This document shows positions 1 to 8,684 of a stretch of DNA of 43,844 nt, one piece after another. How positions within the stretch are numbered: the first letter of the stretch is position 1; the number at the start of each line of letters is the position of its first letter. The position numbers and the translations under genes were made by a program. Source of the DNA: Streptomyces sp. SID486 (GTDB lineage: Bacteria; Actinomycetota; Actinomycetes; Streptomycetales; Streptomycetaceae); assembly GCF_009865385.1 (NCBI RefSeq), contig NZ_WWJT01000768.1:1-43844 (forward strand), given 5' to 3'. Below the pieces are notes generated by a model. It had not been told where the DNA came from. It did no database searches and worked only from the letters and a program-made list of their open reading frames with translations.

Positions 1-149
1 TCGGGCTTGAGGTCGCCGACGCCGGCCTCGGCGGCGTGCCGGGCGGCGGTGCGGACGCGGGCGCCCGCCTCCGCCGCGCCGCGCAGCAGACCTCTGCGGT
101 CGGCCTCCGCGAGGCTCTCCGGGGTGTCGAGCAGCGATTCGTCCAGCAT
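1..149 (-). CDS. SIS-domain sugar isomerase-like protein, N-terminal part only
   Basis: Only the first 49 codons are inside the window; the gene runs off the left edge. The protein begins MLDESLLDTPESLAEADRRG and continues with an alanine/arginine-rich helix. This opening is what I know from the SIS-domain (phosphoglucose/phosphomannose isomerase-like) protein that lies between the Trm112-like gene and manA in Streptomyces and mycobacteria. The ATG at 149 is preceded by a clear GGAGG about 9 bases upstream. It lies 56 bases after the Trm112-like gene on the same strand, so it is probably part of a manB operon feeding mannose-phosphate metabolism. The catalytic part is not visible, so the function rests on the start sequence and the gene order. 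Confidence 0.75.
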   Translation of the reverse strand, partial: MLDESLLDTPESLAEADRRGLLRGAAEAGARVRTAARHAAEAGVGDLKP

Positions 150-205
150 GGGCGGCAGCCTCCGGTCGCCGGGGATCCTGGGGTGCTACGCGGTGCGGGG
201 CCTCG

Positions 206-376
206 TCAGGCGGGGCGGCGGGCCTCGTCGACCAGCAGGACCGGGATGCCGTCGCGGACCGGGTAGGCGAGGCCGCAGTCCTGGCCGGTGCAGATCAGCT
301 CGGTGTCCTGCTCCTTCAGGGGGGCGTGGCAGGCCGGGCAGGCGAGGATCTCCAGGAGGCCGGCTTCGAGCGCCAT
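206..376 (-). CDS. Trm112-family zinc-ribbon protein
   Basis: A 56-residue protein starting [17 protein letters not shown]. It has four cysteines in a zinc-ribbon arrangement (C13, C16, C29, C34) followed by the family ending [15 protein letters not shown]. Trm112-like proteins in eukaryotes and archaea activate methyltransferases; the role of the short bacterial forms is not established. I chose the ATG at 376 because GAAGGGA lies just upstream. An in-frame GTG at 415 would add 13 unconserved residues. It sits 73 bases downstream of manB on the same strand and is followed by the SIS gene, an arrangement kept in many actinobacteria. Confidence 0.85.
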   Translation of the reverse strand: MALEAGLLEILACPACHAPLKEQDTELICTGQDCGLAYPVRDGIPVLLVDEARRPA

Positions 377-449
377 GGGGTGTCCCTTCGGGGGCGGGTA
401 TGTGTGTGTGGACATGCCTGGTCAGCGTACCGCCGATGGGCGGCCCCGC

Positions 450-1814
450 TCAGCCCCTGATGATCGCCAGGACCTCGTCGCGGATCCCGGTCATCGTCGC
501 CTCGTGCTTGGCCTCGGCGTTCAGGCGGAGCAGCGGCTCGGTGTTGGAGGGGCGGACGTTGAACCACCAGTCGGCCGCGGCGACCGTGAGGCCGTCGAGG
601 TCGTCGAGGGTGACGTCGGCGCGGCCCTCGTACGCGGTGCGGACGGCGGCCAGGCGGGCGGACTGGTCGGCGACGGTGGAGTTGATCTCGCCGGAGCCGG
701 TGTAGCGGTCGTACTGGGCGGTCAGGGCGGACAGCGGGCCCTGCTGGCCGCCGAGGGCGGCGAGGACGTGCAGGGCGGCCAGCATGCCCGTGTCGGCGTT
801 CCAGAAGTCCTTGAAGTAGTAGTGGGCCGAGTGCTCGCCGCCGAAGATGGCGCCGGTGCGGGCCATCTCGGCCTTGATGAAGGAGTGGCCGACCCGTGTG
901 CGCTCCGGGGTGCCGCCGTTCTCCCGTACGACCTCCGGGACCGTGCGGGAGGTGATCAGGTTGTGGATGACCGTGCCCTTGCCGCCGTTGCGGGCCAGCT
1001 CGCGGGCGGCGACCAGAGCGGTGACCGCGGACGGGGAGACCGGGTCGCCGTGCTCGTCCACGACGAAGCAGCGGTCGGCGTCGCCGTCGAAGGCGATGCC
1101 GAGGTCGGCGCCCTCGGCCGGGACCCGCTTCTGCAGGTCCACGAGGTTGGCCGGGTCGAGCGGGTTGGCCTCGTGGTTGGGGAAGGTGCCGTCCAGTTCG
1201 AAGTACATCGGGACGAGGGTGAGGGGCAGGCCGGCGAAGACCGTGGGGACCGTGTGGCCGCCCATGCCGTTGCCCGCGTCGACCACGACCTTGAGGGGGC
1301 GGATGGCGGTGAGGTCGACCAGGGAGCGCAGGTGCGTCGCGTAGTCGTCCAACGTCTCGCGGGAGGTGAGGGTTCCCGGCCGGGCCACCGGCTGCGGCGC
1401 TCCCTCTTCCAGCCAGCGCTCGGCCAGGGCGCGGATCTGCGCCAGCCCGGTGTCCTGGCCGACGGGGGCGGCGCCCGCGCGGCACAGCTTGATGCCGTTG
1501 TACCGGGCCGGGTTGTGGGAGGCGGTGAACATCGCGCCCGGCAGGTCGAGTGCGCCGGAGGCGTAGTACAGCTGGTCGGTGGAGCACAGGCCGATCTCGG
1601 TGACGTCCGCGCCGCGGTCCGCCGCGCCGCGCGCGAAGGCACGGGACAGCCCGGGGGACGAGGGCCGCATGTCGTGGCCGACGACGATGGCCGCCGCTGC
1701 CGTCACTTCCGCGAAGGCGGCGCCGAAGAGGCCGGCCAGTTCCTCGTCCCACTGGTCCGGAACCACTCCGCGCACGTCGTACGCCTTCACGATCTGCGAC
1801 AGATCCGCAGCCAC
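450..1814 (-). CDS. manB: Phosphomannomutase / phosphoglucomutase
   Basis: A 454-residue alpha-D-phosphohexomutase that interconverts mannose-6-phosphate and mannose-1-phosphate, the precursor of GDP-mannose. Visible motifs are the phosphoserine loop TASHNP (Ser about residue 99), the metal-binding loop DGDADR near the middle, the sugar-binding GEHSAHYYF, and a C-terminal phosphate-binding RPSNTEP. The family's full four-domain length is present. I start at the GTG at 1814 because a perfect AGGAGG lies 6 bases upstream; an upstream in-frame GTG at 1847 would place this site inside the gene. GDP-mannose would feed protein O-mannosylation and cell-wall glycans, which fits the nearby GMP-pyrophosphorylase-like gene at 13883-14965. 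Confidence 0.95.
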   Translation of the reverse strand: MAADLSQIVKAYDVRGVVPDQWDEELAGLFGAAFAEVTAAAAIVVGHDMRPSSPGLSRAFARGAADRGADVTEIGLCSTDQLYYASGALDLPGAMFTASHNPARYNGIKLCRAGAAPVGQDTGLAQIRALAERWLEEGAPQPVARPGTLTSRETLDDYATHLRSLVDLTAIRPLKVVVDAGNGMGGHTVPTVFAGLPLTLVPMYFELDGTFPNHEANPLDPANLVDLQKRVPAEGADLGIAFDGDADRCFVVDEHGDPVSPSAVTALVAARELARNGGKGTVIHNLITSRTVPEVVRENGGTPERTRVGHSFIKAEMARTGAIFGGEHSAHYYFKDFWNADTGMLAALHVLAALGGQQGPLSALTAQYDRYTGSGEINSTVADQSARLAAVRTAYEGRADVTLDDLDGLTVAAADWWFNVRPSNTEPLLRLNAEAKHEATMTGIRDEVLAIIRG

Positions 1815-1983
1815 GGCCAACCTCCTGAAAGTCCTGTCGGTGCCCACAAACTACCCGTCGGGAAGCGGAGCGGGGTGCGCGGACGTCTGGTGGAGGCCCG
1901 AGGGCCCCTCCCCGTAACGCCGGGCCGGGGCGGGGCGTCACGCCCGACGGGGGGTGGCGCGCGGCGGGATCGCTGCCGTGCGG

Positions 1984-2409
1984 TCAGTTGTCCGGGGAGC
2001 GCAGCACCCTCAGGTGGCCGCGGCGGGCGACCTCCATGGGATCCACCGCGCGGGCTCCGCCGCCGCTCGCCTCGGCCGCGCGCTCCTGCGGGCGGGCCGC
2101 CTCGCGTACGGCGTTGGCAAGCGCTTCCAGGTCGTCGCCGCTGGGCCGGGCCGGTGCGGAGCCGTCGAGGAGCCGTACGACCTCCCAGCCGCGCGGGGCG
2201 GTGAGGCGCTCGGAGTGTTCGGCGCACAGGTCGTAGCAGTGGGGTTCGGCGTAGGTGGCGAGCGGGCCGAGGACCGCGGTCGAGTCGGCGTAGACGTACG
2301 TCAGCGTCGCGACGGCGGGTCGGCCGCAGGCGGTGCGCGAACAGCGACGTACAGGGCTCACGACGTTGGACGGTACCGCACTCTTGAGCGGGCCGCGACG
2401 ACTCTCCAC
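1984..2409 (-). CDS. DUF3499 family protein
   Basis: A 141-residue protein beginning MESRRGPLKSAVPSNVVSPV. It has the family core RRCSRTACGRPAVATLTYVY, then CYDLCAEHSERLTAPRGWEV, and a charged alanine-rich tail. Two CxxxxC-like pairs (CSRTAC and CYDLC) suggest metal binding, but no function is known. The GTG start at 2409 follows GGAGTGA. The gene sits upstream of manB on the same strand in an order also found in mycobacteria, and its upstream region is shared with the divergent metallopeptidase gene. The 169-base gap to manB could hold a terminator, but I see only a weak hairpin. Confidence 0.88.
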   Translation of the reverse strand: MESRRGPLKSAVPSNVVSPVRRCSRTACGRPAVATLTYVYADSTAVLGPLATYAEPHCYDLCAEHSERLTAPRGWEVVRLLDGSAPARPSGDDLEALANAVREAARPQERAAEASGGGARAVDPMEVARRGHLRVLRSPDN

Positions 2410-2675
2410 CAGGTCACTCCACCGTGTCGGGTCGGGAACGGCCCCGCCCGCCCTGCCGAACGGGCCCCGCTGACCTGCACGGACGGACTTCCGGTGGGTG
2501 TCCGGAGCAAGCGCGTTCGGTCATGAGTCGGCACAAACAGCGTCAATAGCCTTGAGTTCGACGGTCCTGTAGAGATATGGAAACGCGCCAGACCTTGGCC
2601 GGAATGGTCATCCTGCGACATGAGGGCCGCGGGCCGCTTGCCGCGTGGAGCCGGACGGGCACAGGGTGCGGGGAC

Positions 2676-2681
2676 TAGGCT
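2676..2681 (+). promoter_or_regulatory. -10 box of an apparently leaderless promoter
   Basis: TAGGCT matches TANNNT and ends 6 bases before the GTG at 2688. No Shine-Dalgarno sequence is present, so transcription probably starts at or next to the start codon. I see no good -35 element. Confidence 0.5.
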
Positions 2682-2687
2682 TCACCG

Positions 2688-3146
2688 GTGATGGACAACC
2701 GTGTACCGCCCAGTGCCACCGGCCCCGGGCCCCGTCGCCGTGATCGCCACGGGCGGGGCATGCGGGGTCCGATCGCGCCGCCGCAGGTGCCGCTGGCGGC
2801 CAGCCGCGCCGAGGTGTTCGCGGACCTGGTGCAGGACTCCGTGGAGCGTCTGGAACGGCGGTGGCCGCAGCTGGCCGACATCGATTTCCTGGTGCTGGAG
2901 GTACCCCGGCTGGACGCGCGGGGTGATCAGCCGGTGTGGGAGGACGAGGCCGTGCCGCTGGGCGGGATCACCCCCGCGCGTGACGGTCGGCGGGCCCGGG
3001 TGGTCGTGTACCGGCGGCCGGTGGAGATCCGGACCAAGGGGCGGGACGAGCGGGCCGCGCTGGTGCACGAGGTGGTCGTGGAGCAGGTGGCCGAGCTGCT
3101 GGGGCTGACCCCGGAGACCGTGGATCCCCGGTACGGGGAGGACTAG
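2688..3146 (+). CDS. Metallopeptidase-family (Zincin_1/DUF1025-like) protein with incomplete zinc motif
   Basis: A 152-residue protein of the small actinobacterial metallopeptidase family found between DUF3499 and whiB. The N-terminal 35 residues are basic and disordered; the rest is the compact domain with EVFADLVQDSVERLERRWPQ and the helix LVHEVVVEQVAELLGL near residues 124-139. Classical zincins carry HExxH. Here the helix reads HEVVVEQ, so the second histidine is missing, and peptidase activity is doubtful from this sequence. The GTG at 2688 or the ATG at 2691 could start translation; I take 2688 because a -10 box sits at leaderless distance. It is convergent with the DUF5719 gene and divergent from DUF3499. 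Confidence 0.8.
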   Translation: MMDNRVPPSATGPGPRRRDRHGRGMRGPIAPPQVPLAASRAEVFADLVQDSVERLERRWPQLADIDFLVLEVPRLDARGDQPVWEDEAVPLGGITPARDGRRARVVVYRRPVEIRTKGRDERAALVHEVVVEQVAELLGLTPETVDPRYGED

Positions 3147-3186
3147 CGGGCCCGCGGTCCTCGGCGCACCGCGCGGTCGCTCCCCC

Positions 3187-3209
3187 GGCCCGGGCCCCCG
3201 GTCCGGGCC
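3187..3209. terminator. GC hairpin between convergent genes
   Basis: GGCCCGG (3187-3193) pairs with CCGGGCC (3203-3209) over a 9-base loop, in the 77-base gap between the converging metallopeptidase and DUF5719 genes. No T-tract follows. Confidence 0.45.
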
Positions 3210-3223
3210 CTCCCCCGGTCCGG

Positions 3224-4738
3224 CTACTTCTGCAGGATCGACAGGTCCTCCTCCGTCCGCGGTACGGCCACCATGCCGCGGTCGTTCGGCAGGGTCTGGA
3301 TGGTGAAGGCCGGGACCCCGCCCTCGGTGGCGGCCAGGGTGCGGGAGGCGTAGACGGGGCCGCCGGAGACGGGTTCCACGGTGAGGGCGTACGTGCCCTT
3401 CAGACCCGCCGGGACCGGGGCGTCGACGTCCTGGGTGGTGCCGGACCTGACCGTGTAGGTCTTCGTCACCGGGCTGCCGCCCTCGCTGCCCGCCGAGGCG
3501 GTGACCTTGACCGTCGCCGTACCGTCCGGGGCCGTCAGGGCCAGTGTCGTGCCCTTGGCGCTGTTGTCGGCCGAGGTCGCGCGCGTGCCCACGGCCGCGG
3601 TGGCCGGGATGAATGCGGTCTCCTTCTTGTCGCCCTTGCCCCGGACCACCTGGAGGGCCGCGACGACCGGGACGGTCTGGTCGGTGGGGGTCAGGACCAG
3701 GGAGCCGGCCTCGCCGCGGGTGACGTCACCGAGGTCGACCGCCGTCGTCATGCCGGACTTGACGTGCAGGGTCTCGTTCCCGGCCGGGGTGATCAGGCCG
3801 TCGGGCGAGGCCAGGCGGATCTTCAGGTCGGCGTCGTCGTCGCCGTGGGTGAAGGCGATCAGGCGGACGTCGGTGGCGTCCTTCGGGATGCCGGGCAGGA
3901 CCAGGCTGCCGGCCGGGTCCGCGGCAGCGGCCAGCCAGTCGCCGCCCACCTTGTCGTCGAGGGCCTGCACGGCCGCGCCGACCCGTCCGCTGCGCACGCT
4001 GACGTGCACGGTCAGGTCGGACTGCCGCTGGTCGGTGAGCGTGGAGAGCAGGATCGCCTCGCTCGCGTGCGGCTTGACGGTGAGGTTCTCGCCCAGCGAG
4101 GACTTGATCGCGCCGTCCTTGCCGTACAGCTCGACGTCGACCACGGCGGCGGAGTCGTCGGGGTTGGTCAGGTGGACGTAGTCGGTGCGGCCGGCGGCCG
4201 TCCCGGCGCCCGGGAACCAGAACTCGGTGTCGGCGCCGGTGCAGTTGACGCCCTGGAGGCCACGGCCGGTGCCGGCGGCGACCTCGGTGGTCTCCTGGAC
4301 GGTCCAGCCGGGCGCGAACCTGCCGTCCGCGGTGCCGATGAGCGCCGGCGCCTCGGCACCCGAGGTGTCACCGGTGACCGGTGTGCCCGGCGCCTTCGGG
4401 GTGAGCACCGGCTGGTCGGCCGTCTTGCCGGTGCCCTTGCCGCCCTTGCCCTTCGACGGGTCCGCCGGGCCGTCCGCGGACTGCTCGTCGGCCGCCTGGA
4501 GCCGGGCCTTGCCGTCGCTCGCGGCGCCCTTGGTGACGGGTGTGAACGACGTGTACGAGGTGTCGGCGATGTCCGACAGGCTGGGTGCCGGGCAGAGCAG
4601 GCCGGTGCGCTCCACGGGCAGACGGGCGGCTGCCCCGGGGGCTGCTCCGGAGGCGGCCGGCGAGTCGAGCGCGGCGAACGCGGTGACGGCGGCCAGCGCG
4701 GTCGTACCGGCGATCAGGGACAGGGTGGTGCGGTTCAC
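3224..4738 (-). CDS. Secreted DUF5719-family protein
   Basis: A 504-residue exported protein. The start VNRTTLSLIAGTTALAAVTA is a short basic N-region plus a hydrophobic helix, a signal peptide or membrane anchor. A lysine/glycine-rich disordered stretch (roughly residues 75-115) follows, then repeated beta-rich segments with VDVELYGKDG-, DLTVHVSVRS- and DLKIRLASPDG-like strands, resembling stacked Ig-like domains. No catalytic motif is seen. The GTG start at 4738 overlaps the TGA of the upstream glycosyltransferase by four bases (GTGA), so the two are translationally coupled. This suggests an extracellular partner of that membrane enzyme. The function is unknown. Confidence 0.82.
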   Translation of the reverse strand: MNRTTLSLIAGTTALAAVTAFAALDSPAASGAAPGAAARLPVERTGLLCPAPSLSDIADTSYTSFTPVTKGAASDGKARLQAADEQSADGPADPSKGKGGKGTGKTADQPVLTPKAPGTPVTGDTSGAEAPALIGTADGRFAPGWTVQETTEVAAGTGRGLQGVNCTGADTEFWFPGAGTAAGRTDYVHLTNPDDSAAVVDVELYGKDGAIKSSLGENLTVKPHASEAILLSTLTDQRQSDLTVHVSVRSGRVGAAVQALDDKVGGDWLAAAADPAGSLVLPGIPKDATDVRLIAFTHGDDDADLKIRLASPDGLITPAGNETLHVKSGMTTAVDLGDVTRGEAGSLVLTPTDQTVPVVAALQVVRGKGDKKETAFIPATAAVGTRATSADNSAKGTTLALTAPDGTATVKVTASAGSEGGSPVTKTYTVRSGTTQDVDAPVPAGLKGTYALTVEPVSGGPVYASRTLAATEGGVPAFTIQTLPNDRGMVAVPRTEEDLSILQK

Positions 4739-7700
4739 TGCTGGCTCCCGTCGGGGCGCTGGCTGCCGGTGCCGTGCGGGTGCTGGGCCGGGTCGTAGCC
4801 CTGCTGGGCGGGGTCGTAGGCCGGGTCGTAGCCCTGCTGCCCGTAAGCCGCGGGGTCGTACGGCGGCCGGTCGGCCGTGCCGCTGTAGCCGTACGGGTCG
4901 TAGGGGGCCGCCTGGTACGGGTCGGGCTGCTGGTACGGCTGCTGGTCGTAGCCGGTCCCGGGCTGGTACGGGTCGGTGCCGTAGCCGTGGCCGGCCTGCC
5001 CGTAGGTGGCCGGGTCCCACTCGTCGTACGACTGCTGGTGGGGCACGGCGGCCGGGGGCTGCTCCGGGACCGGGGGCGGACCGGGCTGGTCCGGGACCGG
5101 TGGTGCGCCGGGCTCGTCCGGGACGGGGGCCGAGCCGGGCCGGTCCTCCGCGGCGGCCTCCTCGGCCTGGGCGCGCAGGCGGCGGGCGCGGCGGCCCTCG
5201 CCCGCCGTGGCCTGGGCCGGCACCGGCTGCTCCTCGGGCAGGTCGTCGTCGACGTCGCGGCGGCGGCCGGGCAGGGCGAGGACGACCAGGACGACGGCGA
5301 GCGCGCCCTGCGCCCAGAGCCAGGCGGTGTGCGTGACCGGGGCGTCGTAGGTGACGTCCAGCCTGCCGCCGGCGGAGGGGAGCTGGAAGCCCTGGGCCCA
5401 GCCGTCGACGGTGGTGCGGGTGAGCGGTCTGCCGTCGATGGTGGCCGTCCAGCCGTCGGCGGCGCTGTCGGCGAGGCGCAGGACGCGGCTGCCGGAACCG
5501 GCGGGGATCGTGGTGTGGATCTCCACCGGTCCCGCGGTGACCGGCTGGGGCTTGCCCGGGCCGGTGGCGGGCACGACGGCCGCGCGGGCGACCTCCTGGT
5601 CGACGCGCCACAGTGCGCTGCCGTTCTGCTGGCTGAGCCGGGCCAGGCCGGGGGTGGCGTCGAGGACGCGGGTGATCTCGCGCGGGGCGCCCTGGTGGAC
5701 GAGGACGTACCGCACGGCGAAGCCGCCGAGTTCGTCGGCCTGGTCGGCGCCGGAGCCGGCGACCAGGTTGGCGACGATCTTGTCCAGGCGGGTGTTCCGG
5801 CCGCCGGCCGCGGTGAGTTCCGCGTCGCCCATGCGGGCGCCCGCGCCGCGGACCAGGGTGTAGCGCACGCGTGCGGTGGAGTCGCTGTCCAGGACCAGGG
5901 TGCGGGCCTGGTCGCCGCCGGTGGTGTCCTCGGCGACGAACGCGGGCACCTGGGCCGGGGTGCGGCGCTCCAGGGGGCCGTCGGCGCCGCCGATCATCCA
6001 GCCGGCGGCGACGAGCAGCGGACCGGCCGCCGAGGCGAAGGCGATCAGGGCGGCGACGGGCTGGCGCCAGCCGAAGCTCTGCTCGGCCACGCGGGCGCGT
6101 GCGCCGTCGGCGCCGAGCGCGGCGGCGGCCAGCAGGGCGATGCCGTAGACGAGGGTGGCCGGTCCGGCCCAGGCGGACCTGTTGGACAGGACCGCGAGGA
6201 CCAGGCCGACCAGGGCGACGGCCCAGGCGGTGCGGATGCCGAGCTGCCGTTCGGAGCGCAGCAGGGCGGCCAGCGCGGCGAGCACGACGCCGATGAGCAT
6301 CAGGCCGTGCACGGTGCCCGGGCCGCCGGGGGCGGCGCCGAGCAGGTCGAGCGCGGAGGCGGCCGACGGGCCGTACTCCAGGCCGGCCTCCTGGAAGAAG
6401 CCGGTGGGCAGCAGGGTCAGCGACCAGGGTGCGAGGACCAGCAGCGGGGTGCCGAGCTGGGCGAGGAAGCGCAGTCCGTGAGCGAGGGGGTCGCGGCGGC
6501 GCAGCACGAGCACGCCGAGGCCGAGCACCAGCGCGATGGGCCAGACGACGGGGGTGAAGGCGGTGGTGACGGTCAGCAGCAGGGCGTACGCCCAGGTGGC
6601 GCGCCAGCTTCCGCGCGCGCCGGTGCGGGACGCCAGGCCGGCGGCGGCGACGCCCGCGCGCGCGATGAGCGGCAGCAGCACGGCGAGGACGGCGGTGCCG
6701 ATGCGGCCGCCGGCCAGGGCGCCGGTGGTGGCGGGCAGGAAGGCGTAGGCGACGGCGGCCCAGGCGCGCAGCAGCCGGGAGGTGACCAGGGGCCGGGAGG
6801 CGAAGTAGGCGGTGCATCCGGCGAGCGGCACCGAGCCGACCAGCAGGACGGTGACGGCGAGCCCGGTGGAGCCGAACAGGAGCGAGGCGAGGGTCGCCAC
6901 GACGGCCAGGTAGGGCGGTGCGGAGGGGGTGCCGCCGACGCCTGCGGGGTGCCAGCCGTCCAGGTAGCGCGACCAGAGGTCGGTCGCGTCGGCCGGGGCG
7001 GGCAGCAGCGCGCCGCCGCCGAGGGCGCCGCCGCCGAGCAGGGAGCGGCAGGCGACGAGGGCGATGAGCAGCAGCGCGAGGAAGAGCACCGGGCCGGGTC
7101 TGCGGGCGATCCGCTTGAGCCGGGCGAACTGCTCGACCTGGAGGAAGTCGGCGTCGTCGCCGCCGGGCCCGGACTCCACGGCGCCGCCGTGCCGGCCGGC
7201 CGAGGAGGTGTCGAGGTCGCTGCCCTTGGTGAGGTTGCCCGCGATCTGTTCGACCGTGGCCCGGATGGTGGCGCCGGGCGGCGGGAGCAGCCCGCGCAGT
7301 TCGCCCTTGTCGATCCGGGCGGCGCCGCGGCGGCGCCGGGCGGCGATGATCCGCTCGGGCCGCAGCAGGGTGCTCAGCAGGCCGCGGATCTCGTCGACGG
7401 CCTGGCCGGGTACCTTGCCGACGAGGTACGCGAGGGTGCGCAGGACGGTGCCGACCACGAGCCGTAGCAGCACCCAGGGCAGCGCGGCCGTGCGGGTGTT
7501 GACGAGCAGTGTGTAGGCGGCGCCGGCCTTGTCGACCTTGTGCGGGGACGCGGTGGTGCGGCCGGCGCAGTCGACCGTGCGGCGTTCGCGGGAGGCGGCC
7601 TCGGCGTGCCGGACGACCGCCTCGGGGGCGACGAGGACGCGGTGGCCGGCCGTGTGGGCGCGCCAGCACAGGTCGACGTCGTCGCGCATGAGGGGCAGCC

Positions 7701-8457
7701 GGCGGTCGAAGCCACCGAGCTGTTCGAAGACGTCGCGGCGGATGAGCATGCCGGCGGTGGAGACGGACAGCACGGCGCGGACGTGGTCGTGCTGCCCCTG
7801 GTCCTGCTCGCGGCGGTCCAGGCCGGTCCAGCGGCGGCCGGAGTTGGCGATGGAGACGCCGACCTCCAGCAGCTGGCGGCGGTCGTACCAGCCGCGCAGC
7901 TTGGGGCCGACGACCGCGACGTCGTCCCGGCCGAGTTCGAGTTCGGTGTCGACGACGCGCAGCAGCTGGGCGAGGGCGTCGGGTTCGGGGGCGCAGTCGT
8001 CGTGCAGGAGCCACAGCCACTGGATGGGCTCGCCGTGCGGCAGTTCGGGCATGTCGTAGGCGTCGTCACGCCAGGTGCGCGTGACGGGGTCCCAGCCGCT
8101 GGGGCGCTTGAGGTACGGCAGCTCCTCCGGGGTGAGGACGGGCGCGGTGCGGCTCGCCTCCTCCACGGCCTGGCCGAAGCCGGTGCGGCGGGCGAGGTGC
8201 AGCACGCCCGCGTCGCCGAGGGCGTCGGTGAGCAGCTGGGCGGAGTGGTCCGCGCTGCCGGTGTCGGCGGCCACCGCGTACTGGACGGGGCGTTCCTGGC
8301 CGAGCAGCCCGGCGAGCGCGTCGGGCAGCCAGCGGGCGCCGTCGTGGGAGACGAGGACCGCGGTCACCACATGACGCGGGAACTCGGGCGGGCGGGTCGG
8401 GTCAAACACGGCGGTGGCGGCGTCGCGTTGGGCCGCCGCATGGCTGTGCACGGACAT
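4735..8457 (-). CDS. Large GT2 glycosyltransferase fused to a polytopic membrane domain
   Basis: A 1240-residue protein. Residues about 30-320 form a GT2 domain: VTAVLVSHDGARWLPDAL, the acidic HDDCAPEPDAL, and MRDDVDLCWRAHTAGHRV, the ED/DD catalytic region. After a basic linker, residues about 450-1050 hold many membrane helices and a large outer-face region, like a GT-C-type or flippase-like membrane module. The last 180 residues are a disordered tail rich in P, Y, Q, D and G with repeated QGYDP-like units. The likely role is transfer of sugar during assembly of a surface polysaccharide; donor and acceptor are unknown. The ATG at 8457 has only a weak ribosome site. It is coupled to the DUF5719 gene. 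Confidence 0.85.
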   Translation of the reverse strand: MSVHSHAAAQRDAATAVFDPTRPPEFPRHVVTAVLVSHDGARWLPDALAGLLGQERPVQYAVAADTGSADHSAQLLTDALGDAGVLHLARRTGFGQAVEEASRTAPVLTPEELPYLKRPSGWDPVTRTWRDDAYDMPELPHGEPIQWLWLLHDDCAPEPDALAQLLRVVDTELELGRDDVAVVGPKLRGWYDRRQLLEVGVSIANSGRRWTGLDRREQDQGQHDHVRAVLSVSTAGMLIRRDVFEQLGGFDRRLPLMRDDVDLCWRAHTAGHRVLVAPEAVVRHAEAASRERRTVDCAGRTTASPHKVDKAGAAYTLLVNTRTAALPWVLLRLVVGTVLRTLAYLVGKVPGQAVDEIRGLLSTLLRPERIIAARRRRGAARIDKGELRGLLPPPGATIRATVEQIAGNLTKGSDLDTSSAGRHGGAVESGPGGDDADFLQVEQFARLKRIARRPGPVLFLALLLIALVACRSLLGGGALGGGALLPAPADATDLWSRYLDGWHPAGVGGTPSAPPYLAVVATLASLLFGSTGLAVTVLLVGSVPLAGCTAYFASRPLVTSRLLRAWAAVAYAFLPATTGALAGGRIGTAVLAVLLPLIARAGVAAAGLASRTGARGSWRATWAYALLLTVTTAFTPVVWPIALVLGLGVLVLRRRDPLAHGLRFLAQLGTPLLVLAPWSLTLLPTGFFQEAGLEYGPSAASALDLLGAAPGGPGTVHGLMLIGVVLAALAALLRSERQLGIRTAWAVALVGLVLAVLSNRSAWAGPATLVYGIALLAAAALGADGARARVAEQSFGWRQPVAALIAFASAAGPLLVAAGWMIGGADGPLERRTPAQVPAFVAEDTTGGDQARTLVLDSDSTARVRYTLVRGAGARMGDAELTAAGGRNTRLDKIVANLVAGSGADQADELGGFAVRYVLVHQGAPREITRVLDATPGLARLSQQNGSALWRVDQEVARAAVVPATGPGKPQPVTAGPVEIHTTIPAGSGSRVLRLADSAADGWTATIDGRPLTRTTVDGWAQGFQLPSAGGRLDVTYDAPVTHTAWLWAQGALAVVLVVLALPGRRRDVDDDLPEEQPVPAQATAGEGRRARRLRAQAEEAAAEDRPGSAPVPDEPGAPPVPDQPGPPPVPEQPPAAVPHQQSYDEWDPATYGQAGHGYGTDPYQPGTGYDQQPYQQPDPYQAAPYDPYGYSGTADRPPYDPAAYGQQGYDPAYDPAQQGYDPAQHPHGTGSQRPDGSQQ

Positions 8458-8569
8458 CGAGGTACGGGCCCCGGTTCGATGGACTGCGGTGGACGCCCGC
8501 GTCTCCTCGTGCGTCGAGGGGGCGGCGGGTGTCTCGGACGAGCGACCACACTATCGGCTGCCCATGACG

Positions 8570-8610
8570 ACGGCCCGCCGCCTGTGGATAACCCACCGGC
8601 GACGGGCCGT
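8570..8610 (-). terminator. Hairpin downstream of whiB, with a DnaA-box-like loop
   Basis: ACGGCCCG (8570-8577) pairs with CGGGCCGT (8603-8610), 75 bases downstream of the whiB stop and upstream of the glycosyltransferase gene. The 25-base loop contains TGTGGATAA (8583-8591), identical to a consensus DnaA box on the reverse strand. A terminator role is the simplest reading; the DnaA match may be chance. Confidence 0.5.
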
Positions 8611-8684
8611 TCGTGACGTTTTGGTGGGCACGCCCGCGCGGGTGCCCGCGTGCGTCCGTGTGTGCCACGCGCGCGGCCGTCCTC

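Noticed and set aside
4774..7467. Long open frame (897 codons) on the plus strand opposite the large glycosyltransferase
   Set aside because: Its product is a Gly/Ala/Asp-rich sequence without family motifs, it mirrors a strongly coding minus-strand frame, and such shadows are expected at this GC content.
3224..8020. A single 1598-codon frame covering both DUF5719 and most of the glycosyltransferase region
   Set aside because: Only its last third is the DUF5719 protein. The rest is an Arg/Pro-rich shadow of the glycosyltransferase in another frame; the two genes meet at a GTGA overlap.
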